A stretch of DNA of 64,000 nucleotides from Aurantiacibacter xanthus (GTDB lineage: Bacteria > Pseudomonadota > Alphaproteobacteria > Sphingomonadales > Sphingomonadaceae), in contig NZ_QXFM01000007.1 in assembly GCF_003584015.1 (NCBI RefSeq), positions 1 through 64,000 on the forward strand. The letters are read 5' to 3'. How positions within the stretch are numbered: position 1 is the first letter of the stretch; every line of letters begins with the position of its first letter. The notes under the pieces were generated by a model. It saw only the letters and a program-made list of their open reading frames with translations. It was not told the DNA's origin and did not search any database. Positions 15,542-24,348 of this stretch are shown one piece after another. The position numbers were made by a program, and so were the translations under genes.

Positions 15542-15559
15542 CTCCCCATTTCAGGGGAA
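15542..15559. promoter_or_regulatory. lux-box-like palindrome upstream of luxR
   Basis: CTCCCCATTTCAGGGGAA matches the luxI lux box at 14 of 18 positions and keeps the CCCC/GGGG arms. It lies about 130 bases upstream of the luxR ATG cluster, consistent with luxR autoregulation. The remainder of 15417-15735 holds only AT-rich promoter-like DNA between divergent genes. Confidence 0.5.
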
Positions 15560-15735
15560 AGCGCAGCGCTCCAAAGCATGTTGTGTTTGAGGTATATTTA
15601 TGGAGACGCCGATCATGCTCTATTTGGCACCATCTCTTTCCAAATTGCAAATATTTGTGAGCTTTTCTCAGCCTATTTACGGAGGAAGTGATTGCAGATT
15701 CGCTATCAATACTTTGAATAACGGCTGACCGGGTT

Positions 15736-16573
15736 GTGAAGCGGGCGCCCGACGGAATCGACCCCCAAGCCTATCGCTGGCTTACATCGCTCGACCGCCA
15801 CGGTTGGGCCTGGGAATGGTTGCGGCGCGATCCTGACTATTACGGTGTCCGACGACCGGAGACCCAAGCCTCTGTGGAGCCGCTTGTCCTTCCTGCTGGC
15901 TGCTCTGATCCGCAGCGGGGGTTGCTCTTTCGCCGAGGACCCCAACCGCTCGGCCCGGGACGCAGTAATTCTCTTTGACGCTGCAACCGACGCATGGGTG
16001 CTACCCTGCGAAATTGTCGACAGCGACGCGGAGCCTGTCGACCTCCTGCGTACTGGTTGCTTTTCGGCGCTGCTGCGCGGCGATGCCCTATGCGAACATG
16101 TACTCCTCTCTGACGGCATTCGCCGTGTGCGCCTTGATGTGCAGGGCGGGAGTTTGCGCGATGGCCCGGCGGTGCTGCGGTTTTGCTTCACCGGATTGGA
16201 CAGGTTCGGCGCGCCGCTGATGACGCTTCGCCGGCTTGCCGCCTTCGAGAGGTTAGGGCGCATGCCACGCCATTTGTTCCCCGCCGAACGGTGTGCGGAC
16301 CGCTGGACGCTGGCGCTGCGCGCGCGCGATGCGAAAGCGCACGGCGCGAGCCAGCGTGAAGTGGCCGAAGTGTTGTTCGGAGCCGGATCCGTCCGGCGCG
16401 ATTGGGACGCAGCGTCAGATCATCTGCGCTCCAGGATCCGGAGGCTGCTACGCTTGGGTATTGGAATGACTGCGGGCGGGTGGCGGACCTTGCTCGCTCC
16501 TGCTTCGACCGGAGTCTCACAAGCGAAAGATGGAGAGGACAAGACAGGTAGTCGCTCATCTGTCCTTGGCTGA
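15736..16573 (+). pseudogene. DUF6499/DUF2285-domain gene, frameshifted
   Basis: A GTG at 15736 opens a frame with the DUF6499 signature AYRWLTSLDRHGWAWEWLRRDPDY. This frame runs out of homology at about 15930, where the next frame picks up with FAEDPNRSARDAVILF. That second frame continues to the DUF2285 domain (RHLFPAERCADRWTLALRARDAKAHGASQREVAEVLFGAGSVRRDW to GGWRTLLAP). One extra base near 15925-15940 would explain the break, as would a sequencing error. The last 25 or so residues are not family-like because an IS5-type fragment replaces the 3' end at about 16548. Genes of this type occur in integrative elements of alphaproteobacteria beside replication or transfer genes; none of those remain here. 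Confidence 0.75.
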
Positions 16574-16745
16574 GAAGCAGGATCAACGGTCGGCCCTTGC
16601 CGTCGCAGACAGCGTGAAGCTTGGGGTTCAGCCTGCCTTTGGAGCGCCCGATACGTCTGGGAAGATGCCCTTTTTTAGCGGCTTGCCGCCTTCCGGTGCG
16701 CTTTGAGGTGAGTGGCGTCGATCATCTGCTGGTCCGGCTTCAGCG
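16548..16745 (-). mobile_element. Internal fragment of an IS5-family transposase
   Basis: On the minus strand the DNA encodes, across shifted frames, the middle of an IS5/IS427-type transposase: DQQMIDATHLKAHRKAA, then KKGIFPDVSGAPKAG, then KGRPLILLLSQGQMSDY. Both ends of the gene and both terminal repeats are missing. It is abutted by the DUF2285 gene on one side and by the IS3-type orfB on the other. Confidence 0.75.
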
Positions 16746-17560
16746 GATGAACGGGTTGTAATCATCCACCCAGGCGGCGATCTCGACTCGTGCATGTCCA
16801 TGCTGATGAACAGGGTCTCATGGAGAAGCTCGTCGCGCATACTTCCGTTGAAGCTCTCAACATAACCATTCTGCATGGGCCCTCCCGGCGCGCTGTAATG
16901 CCACTCCACGACGATCTCGCCGCACCATGCCAGCACGGCGTTGCTGGTGAGTTTGGCGCCCCCTTCGACAGGCTGAGGACTGGATTGTCGCTGACGATAA
17001 TGCCGGGCTTGCCACGCCGTTCGATCAGCTCGGTCAGCTCGCGCACTACCCGGCGACCCGAAATCGAAGTGTCCGGCACGGCTGCCAGGCACTCCCTGGT
17101 CACCTCATCGACTACGATGAGCACGCGGAACCATCTTCCCGAAGCTATCTGGTCGTGAACGAAGTCCAGGCTCCAGCGCTGGTTCGGAGGTGCGAGAACC
17201 GGAGCAGGTGATCTCGTGCCTTAGCACGCCTGCGGCTGCGTCTTCGCCTGACCGCCAGCTCTTCCTCACGGCAGAGCCTCTGGGTCTTCTCGCGGTTGAT
17301 CATGGTCCCCTCCCGGCACAGCACGATATGCAGACGACGATAGCCGAACCGGCGACGCTGGTTGGCCAGATCGCGCAGCCTCTTGCGCATACCAGCATTA
17401 TGATCCCGTGCGGTATGGTAGCGCAGACTCTTGCGATCGACATCGATGACACGGCACGCCCGCCGTTCGCTAATGCCGTGACATACCTAGAGATGAGCGA
17501 CAGCTTCCCGCTTGGCGGCGGGCGTCAGAACTTTTTTGCCAGAAGATCTTTCAGCGCAGC
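16746..17560 (-). pseudogene. IS3-family transposase orfB, multiply disrupted
   Basis: This DDE transposase catalytic subunit is no longer translatable as one chain. After KREAVAHL it hits a stop codon, resumes with SERRACRVIDVDRKSLRY and continues through LRDLANQRRRFGYRRLHIVL. It then shifts frame before VVDEVTRECLAAVPDTSIS and shifts again at the foreign segment 16954-16983. The C-terminal Glu region (RERPHSSLGY in relatives) is lost. Confidence 0.85.
16954..16983. repeat. REP-like TTCGACAGGCTGAGG segment inside orfB
   Basis: In related transposases the motif DNGTELTSN is encoded by contiguous DNA. Here about 30 bases containing CCCTTCGACAGGCTGAGG replace about 7 expected ones, a net gain of about 23, which shifts the frame. 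The same motif family appears as an inverted pair at 57299-57386. Confidence 0.65.
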
Positions 17561-17791
17561 CTGGTCCAGCATCGCATCGGCCAGAAGCCGTTTAAGCTTC
17601 GCGTTCTCGGCCTTGAGTGTCCACAAGCGGCTCGACTCGGATACTTCAGGACCGCCATACTTGGCCTTCAAGTTGTAGATCGTTGCCTCAGGTACACCAT
17701 GCTGCCGCGCCATGTCGGCGGTCTTCGCGCCGGCCTCCGCTCCCTTCAGCACCCCGATGATCTGCTCTTCCGTGAACCTCGTTCGCTTCAT
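17525..17791 (-). CDS. IS3-family transposase orfA (helix-turn-helix subunit)
   Basis: This protein of about 88 residues starts MKRTRFTEEQIIGVLKGAEAG and ends MLDQAALKDLLAKKF, both hallmarks of IS407-group orfA. It has the N-terminal HTH_8 domain (TADMARQHGVPEATIYNLKAKYGG) and a leucine-zipper-like tail (LKAENAKLKRLLADAMLDQAAL). It normally forms the full transposase by frameshifting into orfB, which is broken here, so the element is inactive on its own. Confidence 0.9.
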   Translation of the reverse strand: MKRTRFTEEQIIGVLKGAEAGAKTADMARQHGVPEATIYNLKAKYGGPEVSESSRLWTLKAENAKLKRLLADAMLDQAALKDLLAKKF

Positions 17792-17856
17792 CGCTCCGAC
17801 CTTCTCGTAGGGCCGAACTCTAATCAAGCTTGGAGGAAAATTAGGGGGGCACGTCA

Positions 17857-17952
17857 CATCGCCTCGATCCGGAACACCGCCTCCAGGCCGGCCGAACCAG
17901 CGACCGCCTCGAATAATCCGATCGGGGAAAATCGCTCGGGATGATCCGGTAA
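17857..17952 (-). pseudogene. Fragment of a second RES toxin gene
   Basis: These 96 bases match 640-743 of the intact RES gene in this window (about 85% by eye), covering roughly residues 13-47 of the toxin (YRIIPS, EAVF, FRIEA). One base is missing in the homopolymer GGGGAAA, so even this piece is out of frame. The IS3 terminus begins at its left edge and unrelated sequence follows on its right. No antitoxin remains beside it. From 17953 to 18058 I see nothing. Confidence 0.85.
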
Positions 17953-18058
17953 ACGCGACAAATAGTTTCCTCTATTCGAGACCAATAACGCTCGGCAATT
18001 CAGGTGATGGTGCGCGAGTCAGCACCACAAACCTAATGCTGCCGCGTGATGTGGCGGA

Positions 18059-20248
18059 TCAATCTGGCATGCAGGCGACCACCCGATCAGGCGTGATGGG
18101 AAAATCGCGCACCCTTGCCCCGCAAGCGTTGTAAATCGCATTGGCAATGGCGGCTGCGCCGCCGCACATGCCAAGTTCGCCTATCCCCTTGGCCTGTATC
18201 GGACTCGCAGCCGGATCGCGTTCCTCAACCATAATGACTTCCAGTTCGGGCACGTCCCGGTTTACCGGCACATGATATTCAGCAAGGTCGCAGTTCACGA
18301 GATGGCCATCGCGTGGGTCGAAATGAAGCGCTTCGGTCAAAGCTGCGCCGATGCTCCAAACCATACCGCCTTGGCATTGAGATCGCGCCGTGCGCTCATT
18401 GAGCACGCGACCGAAACCAAAGGCACCGGTCATACGGTTGACGCGCGTCTCGCCCGTAAAGGCATTGACCCTGACTTCGGCAAAATAGGCGCCAAAACCA
18501 GCTGCAACGTAATCGTCCTCGATATCGCCCGGCTCGTAGTGACCTTCCTCGCGAAGCTCTTTGTCACCAAGCAACTGGGCAAACGAGGCGCCGCCTTCAA
18601 CGCCACCATCCTTGAGGTTTAGCTCGCCTTCGGTAACGTTCGCATATTTGGTCAGCTTTTCGCGTATGGCCTTGCACGCAACATAGACCGCCGAGGCAAT
18701 CGAGGCCGCGCCCCAGCTTCCACCCGATCCCGGACCGCGCGGGAGACGGGTATCACCAAGATCTACCAGCACATTTGACGGATCAAGACCGAGCATTTCG
18801 CCCGCAATCTGTCCGAGGATGGTGTAGGTGCCGGTGCCGAGATCGGTCATGTCACTTTCGACAAGCGCAGTGCCGTCGGGGTTCAAGGTCACGCGCGCCT
18901 TCGCCTTGGCAATATTATGCACGCGCGCAGCGCTTGCCATACCGGTGCCGATCCACCACTCGCCCTCGCGACGCTGGCGTGGCTTGCGCAAGCCGCTGTC
19001 CCAGCCAAACGCTTCCGCACCCTGTTGTAGACATTCGGCCAGCTTGTGCGAAGAGAACGGTGTACCCTTCATAGGGTGGCGATCCGGGATGTTCTTGAGA
19101 CGTAATTCGACCGGATCGATGCTGCACGCTTCGGCCAGCATATCCATCGCCACTTCGAGCGTTGGCATCCCTACAGCCTCGCCCGGTGCCCGCACTGATC
19201 CGGCTGTCATGCGGTGAACGCGTGCCAAATCGAGCGTGAGCAGGCGGTTGTCTCCAGCGTAGAGAAATTCGGAGCTTTGGAGGACAGGTTCTGCGAACTG
19301 CTCATCGGGAAGGTTAGATACCAAAGCCTCATGCCCAAAACCTTGGAGTGTCCCATCTTTCCCGGCCGCCAGTCGCATACGCTGCGAGGTTTCGGAACGT
19401 CGCATCACGCACTGGAACACTTGTTGACGGCTCATCGCCACACGCACCGGACGCTTCAATTGCATCGCGGCCAGCGATGCAGCGACAGTCTCCGCCGAGA
19501 TGCCGAGCTTGGAGCCAAACCCGCCGCCCACGAAGCGTGACACGATCCGCACCTGGTTCTCTTCCAGTCCGACGGCATCGGCCAGCTCAGAGATATTGTA
19601 ATTGAGCATCTGCAGCGACGCATGAACAGTGAGTGTCTGCCCATCCCATTGCGCGATCGCCGCGTGAGGCTCCATAGCAGCGCTTGCGTGACCGGCCGTG
19701 GTAAACTTCGCGTCCACGCTGTGCGGTGCCTCGGTCATGGCATGAGGCAGGTCCCCCTGGCTGCTGTATTGCTGATTCTCAGGCTCTACCGCTTGCGGAT
19801 CGCAGGGAATGTCCGACAGGTCGTCGTCTTGGATTGTGATCTTGAGATGCTTTGAGGCATCGCGGGCCTGCTCGAACGTCTCCGCCACGACCAGCGCAAA
19901 AGGTTGACCCCAGTAGGCCACTTTGCGCACTTCCTGTACCGGTGCCTCGCCTGCGGTGCCCTGCGCGCAGCGGGCGATCAGCTTCTCGTTGTCGATGACC
20001 GCAACAACGCCGTCGCATGCAAGACAAGTGTCAATGTCGATGCCGGTGATCCGTCCACGCGCGAAAGGCGCAGTTACGAGCACCCCTTCCAGACAATCCT
20101 TTACAGGATACTCTGCCGCATAGGTGGCCGTGCCAGTCGCCTTGGCCAGCGCATCGATCCGCACCAGAGGCTTGCCAATCACATCCTGTCGCATGGAATC
20201 GAGGAGGCACTCGGTTTCCGGTGCGTCCTGAGTGAATTGTCCGGTCAT
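18059..20248 (-). CDS. Molybdopterin-binding subunit of a PaoABC/xanthine-dehydrogenase-family oxidoreductase
   Basis: This 729-residue large subunit binds the molybdenum cofactor and oxidises the substrate, probably an aldehyde. The N-terminal aldehyde-oxidase a/b hammerhead domain (about 28-135) contains ALAKATGTATYAAEY. The cofactor-binding part shows GGGFGSKLG, the GSVRAPGEAVG loop and the catalytic Glu691 in KGIGELG. Length agrees with E. coli PaoC (732). It is the third gene of a three-gene operon and its start overlaps the FAD subunit gene. The substrate cannot be read directly. No paoD/xdhC maturation gene is seen nearby. Confidence 0.88.
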   Translation of the reverse strand: MTGQFTQDAPETECLLDSMRQDVIGKPLVRIDALAKATGTATYAAEYPVKDCLEGVLVTAPFARGRITGIDIDTCLACDGVVAVIDNEKLIARCAQGTAGEAPVQEVRKVAYWGQPFALVVAETFEQARDASKHLKITIQDDDLSDIPCDPQAVEPENQQYSSQGDLPHAMTEAPHSVDAKFTTAGHASAAMEPHAAIAQWDGQTLTVHASLQMLNYNISELADAVGLEENQVRIVSRFVGGGFGSKLGISAETVAASLAAMQLKRPVRVAMSRQQVFQCVMRRSETSQRMRLAAGKDGTLQGFGHEALVSNLPDEQFAEPVLQSSEFLYAGDNRLLTLDLARVHRMTAGSVRAPGEAVGMPTLEVAMDMLAEACSIDPVELRLKNIPDRHPMKGTPFSSHKLAECLQQGAEAFGWDSGLRKPRQRREGEWWIGTGMASAARVHNIAKAKARVTLNPDGTALVESDMTDLGTGTYTILGQIAGEMLGLDPSNVLVDLGDTRLPRGPGSGGSWGAASIASAVYVACKAIREKLTKYANVTEGELNLKDGGVEGGASFAQLLGDKELREEGHYEPGDIEDDYVAAGFGAYFAEVRVNAFTGETRVNRMTGAFGFGRVLNERTARSQCQGGMVWSIGAALTEALHFDPRDGHLVNCDLAEYHVPVNRDVPELEVIMVEERDPAASPIQAKGIGELGMCGGAAAIANAIYNACGARVRDFPITPDRVVACMPD

Positions 20249-21228
20249 AGGTCGATCTCCGTCGCTTCGGCGAGCACGGCTGCAAGCGTGCGGCGCGTCA
20301 GCGGGATCTTGAATTCGTTTTCGCCATGGCTACGCGCATTCTCCAGGAGCAGGCAGGCAGCCTTGTCGAACAGGGCGGCAGAGGGCTGCTCACCGATCAG
20401 CAGATCTGCGAGCCGCGGATCGTGCCACGGCTTGTGCGCCAATCCGCCGAAAGCGAGGTCAGCACGGGCAATGCGCCCGCTATCCATGGCCACGATTGCG
20501 GCTACCGAAACCAGCGCAAAGGCATAGGAGGAACGCTCGCGAACCTTGCGGTAGATCTGCCGCCCTTTAACGGGCGGCGGCAGGGTGACGGCCGTAATGA
20601 TCTCTCCGGCTTCCAGCACGTTATCCCTTTCAGGCCTATCGCCCGGGAGAAGATGAAACGCACGCACGGGCACGCTGCGATGAGAACCGTGACCGGTGAT
20701 CTCAACCCTTGCATCAAGCGCTGCAAGAGCCACTGCCATGTCGCCCGGATAGGTCGCGATACACTGTGCGCTGGTGCCGAGGATTGCGTGCAGACGCGCC
20801 ACTCCGCCCAAGGCTCCGCAGCCTGAGCCAGGTTGGCGCTTGTTGCAGGGCTGGTCGATGTTGGTGAAGTAAGAGCAGCGGGTGCGCTGGCACAGGTTTC
20901 CGCCCGTTGTTGCCTTGTTGCGCAACTGCTGCGTCGCGCCAGACAGTATCGCGCGCGAAAGCAGAGGATAATCGCTCCGCACGCGCGCATGAACGGCAGT
21001 TGCCGTGTTGCTGGCTAATGCGCCGATGGTAAGCCCACCGTCGGGGGCTTCGGCAATCGTTTCCATGCCGATGCGGTTCAAATCGACTAGCTTGCGCGGC
21101 ACCTCCACCTGCAATTTCATCAAATCGACCAGATTGGTGCCACCTGCCAAAGGAACGGCGTTCGAACTTGCCGTTAGCTGCGAGGCATGGTTGAGGCTCT
21201 CGGGGCGAGTATAATGGAACGGTCTCAT
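20245..21228 (-). CDS. FAD-binding subunit with [4Fe-4S] site, PaoB-like
   Basis: This 327-residue medium subunit passes electrons between the iron-sulfur subunit and FAD. The N-terminal FAD_binding_5 domain (about 1-215) has GGTNLVDLMKLQVEVP, and a CO-dehydrogenase flavoprotein C-terminal domain follows (about 225-325). The insertion GGNLCQRTRCSYFTN with PCNKRQPGSGCGAL carries the extra cysteines that bind a [4Fe-4S] cluster in E. coli PaoB, which separates this from plain xanthine dehydrogenases. It overlaps its neighbours by 4 bases on both sides, so the three subunits are translated together. Confidence 0.9.
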   Translation of the reverse strand: MRPFHYTRPESLNHASQLTASSNAVPLAGGTNLVDLMKLQVEVPRKLVDLNRIGMETIAEAPDGGLTIGALASNTATAVHARVRSDYPLLSRAILSGATQQLRNKATTGGNLCQRTRCSYFTNIDQPCNKRQPGSGCGALGGVARLHAILGTSAQCIATYPGDMAVALAALDARVEITGHGSHRSVPVRAFHLLPGDRPERDNVLEAGEIITAVTLPPPVKGRQIYRKVRERSSYAFALVSVAAIVAMDSGRIARADLAFGGLAHKPWHDPRLADLLIGEQPSAALFDKAACLLLENARSHGENEFKIPLTRRTLAAVLAEATEIDL

Positions 21229-21767
21229 ACCCTGTCTCTCCCGGCAACCTCACCAATCGCGGAGACGATATTGGCATAGGCACCGCAGCGGCACAGATTG
21301 CCGCTCATGCGTTCGCGGATCTCTTCGGCAGAAGCGGAAATGTCGCCATCAAGGTTCGTGCTTACATCGCTTGGCCAACCGGCCGCGATTTCTTGCAGCA
21401 TGGCGGTTGCCGAGCATATCTGGCCGGGCGTACAATATCCGCACTGCATGGCATCATGATCGACGAAGGCCTGCTGCATGACCGACGGGGCATCGGGGGT
21501 GCCCAGACCCTCGATCGTGGTCACCGTGTCGCCATCGTGGGCGATGGCCAGCGCAAGGCAGGAATTAATGCGCATACCATTTACCAGGACCGTACACGCC
21601 CCGCACTGACCGTGATCGCACCCCTTCTTGGTTCCGGTGAGGCCGGCATGATGGCGCAAGAAATCGAGGAGCGTAACCCGCGGATCGGCAGGAACGTCGA
21701 GCGAGGTGTCGTTGATGATAATTGGCAATGCAGCCTCCTTTGCAGCCTTAACGCCCTTGCCCCTCAT
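21225..21767 (-). CDS. [2Fe-2S] small subunit, PaoA-like
   Basis: This 180-residue ferredoxin-type subunit has an N-terminal plant-type [2Fe-2S] domain (GCDHGQCGACTVLVNG with an upstream Cys pattern). A C-terminal [2Fe-2S]-binding helical domain has CGYCTPGQ and GNLCRCGAY. E. coli PaoA carries a long Tat signal; here the start MRGKGVKAAKEAALPIIIND leaves no Tat motif, so the complex may be cytoplasmic. It is the first gene of the operon, with the stop overlapping the next start. Confidence 0.9.
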   Translation of the reverse strand: MRGKGVKAAKEAALPIIINDTSLDVPADPRVTLLDFLRHHAGLTGTKKGCDHGQCGACTVLVNGMRINSCLALAIAHDGDTVTTIEGLGTPDAPSVMQQAFVDHDAMQCGYCTPGQICSATAMLQEIAAGWPSDVSTNLDGDISASAEEIRERMSGNLCRCGAYANIVSAIGEVAGRDRV

Positions 21768-21820
21768 TCTATCCGGAAAGTTTGCAGTTCGGGCGATGCT
21801 CGCCCTCGTCGAGATCGGCT

Positions 21821-22037
21821 CAGCGCAGCCTGACCAATTTTCCCTTTCCCCGCCAAGAGCGCGTGCCGCTATCGATCATTCACGCCTTGGCAATGATCAA
21901 GTTGGCGGCATCACGGGCAAATCGCGTTCACGGCCTGAACCTGATCTGGCAGATGTCATTGAGGCCGCTGCCCGTAAGGTTATCGAAGGCCATCACGACG
22001 ACCAGTTCCCTCTTGCGATCTGGCAAACCGCCAGCAG
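21821..22037 (+). pseudogene. Fragment of a class II fumarase (fumC) gene
   Basis: This stretch aligns with 36025-36240, the 5' part of the fumC gene later in the window, at about 80% identity. The shared protein blocks are PLSIIHALAMIKLAASRANRVHGL, then EAAARKVIEG and QFPLAIWQT in shifted frames. Neither the fumC start nor its active-site halves are present. The remaining 22038-22242 holds no gene that I recognise and must contain the promoter of the next receptor gene. Confidence 0.85.
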
Positions 22038-22242
22038 GCCTTATTGATCGAACGCTCGGGTGGCGGGCGATAGCTCCATCAATCGGAAAGCTTCTCGGAG
22101 ATTGGCAGCGATCTACCATCGTGATCAACTCAAGCACTCGAAAAGCGGTGCAGGTCAATCGTTGATATTGCGAATGCATCTCACTACTGGCTTACTTAAT
22201 AGTGATTCGCAGGAATGCGACAATCGTCAGTGAGGAATGAGT

Positions 22243-24348
22243 ATGAAGCTTGCCGTGTTGCTACTCGTGGGTAGCGCCATAATCTGCACCGGTGCACGAG
22301 CTCAAGAAGACACGTCCGATCAGCCGGACCGCGAGCGCATTGTCGTTACAGGCGATCGCCTGCAAAGCGAGGGGGCAACCAAAACCGACGTTCCGTCAAT
22401 CCAGGTGCCACAGCCCGTTACAGTCATCCCGGCAGAGCTTTACGAGGCACAAGGCGCTGTCTCGATCTCCGATACCCTCAACTATGTCGCCGGCGTCCAA
22501 GCGAACCCTTATGGCCCAGATAGTCGTGTGGATGGCGGGTTCGTGCGCGGTGTCAACGCGCTGCAGTTCCGCGACGGCATGCGCGATATATTCAGCTACT
22601 ATGCCAGCATTCGCGCCGATCCCTACAATTTCAGTCAGGTCGAACTGATACGCGGCCCGTCTTCGGTCCTGTTCGGGTCGGGGTCGCTTGGAGGGATCAT
22701 CAACCTCGTCTCGAAGATCCCCGAATTCGCTCCGCAGGGCGAGGTATCGGTCCGCTATGGCTCGTTCGACCGGGTCGAAGCGCTGGCCGACCTCACCGGC
22801 CCGCTCGGTGACACCATGGCCGGGCGCATCGTCGCCCGGGTGCGTGACAGCGGAACGCAAACCGACAACGTGCCCGACGATCGCGTGATGATCTCGCCCT
22901 CGCTCACCTGGGCGCCGAGCATGGACACCGAACTCACGCTGATCGGCCTCTATCAGGAGGACGATGGCGGTTCGACCTCGCAATTCCTGCCACTAGTGGG
23001 TACGATCCTTCCCAACCCCAACGGCCAGCTGCCGCAGAACCTGTTCATCGGCAAGCCCGGCTGGGACCGCTACGATGGACGCCTTGCGCAGGGCACCGCG
23101 ATGTTCCGGCAGAACTTGTCCGCCAATGTTCGCCTCAATATGCGCGCCCGCTACATCGATAGCGATCTCACCTATTTCACGCACTATCCGAACAGCTATT
23201 CGAGCCCGGCCAGTCCCTACCTCGACGCCGACCAGAGGATCATCGGCAACTACGCCAGCGGAAGCTACGCCAATCTCGAAATCGTCTCGACCGACAACAA
23301 TGTGCAGCTCGACTTCAATACCGGGGAGAACATCAAGCATGTCCTGCTCGCGGGCGTCGACTACTCGTGGAGCCGGGTGCGCAAGGAAGACGGTCTGGCG
23401 ATCGAGACAATCGACATCTACGACATCGACTACGCTGCGCTGTCCGACTACGGCTTTGACATCCCCCGCGCGGGGGATGCAGGGTTCATATACGGCAGCA
23501 CCGAAGACACCGAAACCACACAGCTGGGCTTCTACGTGCAAGACCAGATCCGCTTCTTCGACCGGGTATCGCTGGTGCTGGGTGCTCGCCGCGACGAGGT
23601 TTCCACCAGCAGCTTCGGCACCGAGACGATCGACGCGGGCGCAACGTCTTTCCGCGCCGGTCTGATTGCGGAAGTGGTCAACGGTGTTTCGCCTTTCGTC
23701 AGCTATACCGAGAGCTTCGAGCCAATCGCCGGTGCCACAAGTGATGGGAGCCCCTTTACGCCCAAGCAAGGCAAGCAATGGGAAGCGGGGTTGAAGATTC
23801 ACCCCTCGAACAGCATTCTCGTCACGCTCACGGCTTACGATATCCGCGAGAACGGTCGTCCGATCAGCGACGACACCACCCCGGATCCAACCGATCAGGT
23901 GCAGGCTGGTGAGTCCTTTTCGCGCGGCTTTGAGGTTTCAGGCAGCGCCACGCTTCCCGGCAACCTGAGCGCCATCGTGAATCTAAGCTACAACGAAGCG
24001 GAAATCGAAGGCACCGGGCAGCAGTTGGACAACGTCCCGAAGATCAATTCGTCGGTTTGGCTCACCCGGCCGTTCGACCTGGGCCGCGACGTTGTCTTGC
24101 TGCTTGGCGGCGGCGTCCGGCATTCGGGCGATAGCAAGTCGTATAGTGCGTCATTCCCGGACGGATTGGTTACGCCGGCATACACACTCGTCGACGCGAT
24201 GGCCGAACTGTCTTGGAGCGACTGGAGCCTGGCGCTGAACGCCACCAACCTGTTCGATGTCGAGTATTACTCGGCTTGCCTGGCGCGCGGTGATTGCTTC
24301 CAAGGAGCGGATCGCAATGTCTACGCTACCCTGACGCGGCGCTTCTGA
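22243..24348 (+). CDS. TonB-dependent siderophore receptor
   Basis: This outer-membrane receptor of about 701 residues starts at ATG 22243, with TGAGGA six bases upstream (the ATG at 22237 sits too close to it). It has a signal peptide (KLAVLLLVGSAIICTGARA), a TonB box region (ERIVVTGDRL), and a plug with QPVTVIPAELYEAQGAVSISDTLNYVAGV and VELIRGPSSVLFGSGSLGGIINLVSK. A 22-strand barrel ends in RRF. The FhuA/FpvA-like plug sequence points to ferric-siderophore uptake. The stop overlaps the next gene by one base. With the PepSY protein downstream this is a typical iron-acquisition unit. There is no STN domain, unlike the receptor at 4773. Confidence 0.92.
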   Translation: MKLAVLLLVGSAIICTGARAQEDTSDQPDRERIVVTGDRLQSEGATKTDVPSIQVPQPVTVIPAELYEAQGAVSISDTLNYVAGVQANPYGPDSRVDGGFVRGVNALQFRDGMRDIFSYYASIRADPYNFSQVELIRGPSSVLFGSGSLGGIINLVSKIPEFAPQGEVSVRYGSFDRVEALADLTGPLGDTMAGRIVARVRDSGTQTDNVPDDRVMISPSLTWAPSMDTELTLIGLYQEDDGGSTSQFLPLVGTILPNPNGQLPQNLFIGKPGWDRYDGRLAQGTAMFRQNLSANVRLNMRARYIDSDLTYFTHYPNSYSSPASPYLDADQRIIGNYASGSYANLEIVSTDNNVQLDFNTGENIKHVLLAGVDYSWSRVRKEDGLAIETIDIYDIDYAALSDYGFDIPRAGDAGFIYGSTEDTETTQLGFYVQDQIRFFDRVSLVLGARRDEVSTSSFGTETIDAGATSFRAGLIAEVVNGVSPFVSYTESFEPIAGATSDGSPFTPKQGKQWEAGLKIHPSNSILVTLTAYDIRENGRPISDDTTPDPTDQVQAGESFSRGFEVSGSATLPGNLSAIVNLSYNEAEIEGTGQQLDNVPKINSSVWLTRPFDLGRDVVLLLGGGVRHSGDSKSYSASFPDGLVTPAYTLVDAMAELSWSDWSLALNATNLFDVEYYSACLARGDCFQGADRNVYATLTRRF

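Larger units (their letters stand above)
16746..17856 (-). mobile_element. Decayed IS3-family (IS407-type) element, 3' end missing
   Basis: The right end is intact: the terminal sequence TGACGTGCCCCCCTAATTTT lies on the minus strand, ending at 17856. orfA (17525-17791) is complete and overlaps a broken orfB. orfB keeps recognisable DDE-integrase blocks (FGYRRLHIVL, VPDTSISGRRVVREL, SNAVLAWCGE, PMQNGYVESFNG) but has an amber codon near 17471, a frameshift near 17210 and a 30-base REP-like insertion. It stops at AAWVDDYN, where the IS5 fragment begins. The element sits directly against a sliver of a RES toxin gene, so it once inserted into that gene. Confidence 0.85.
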
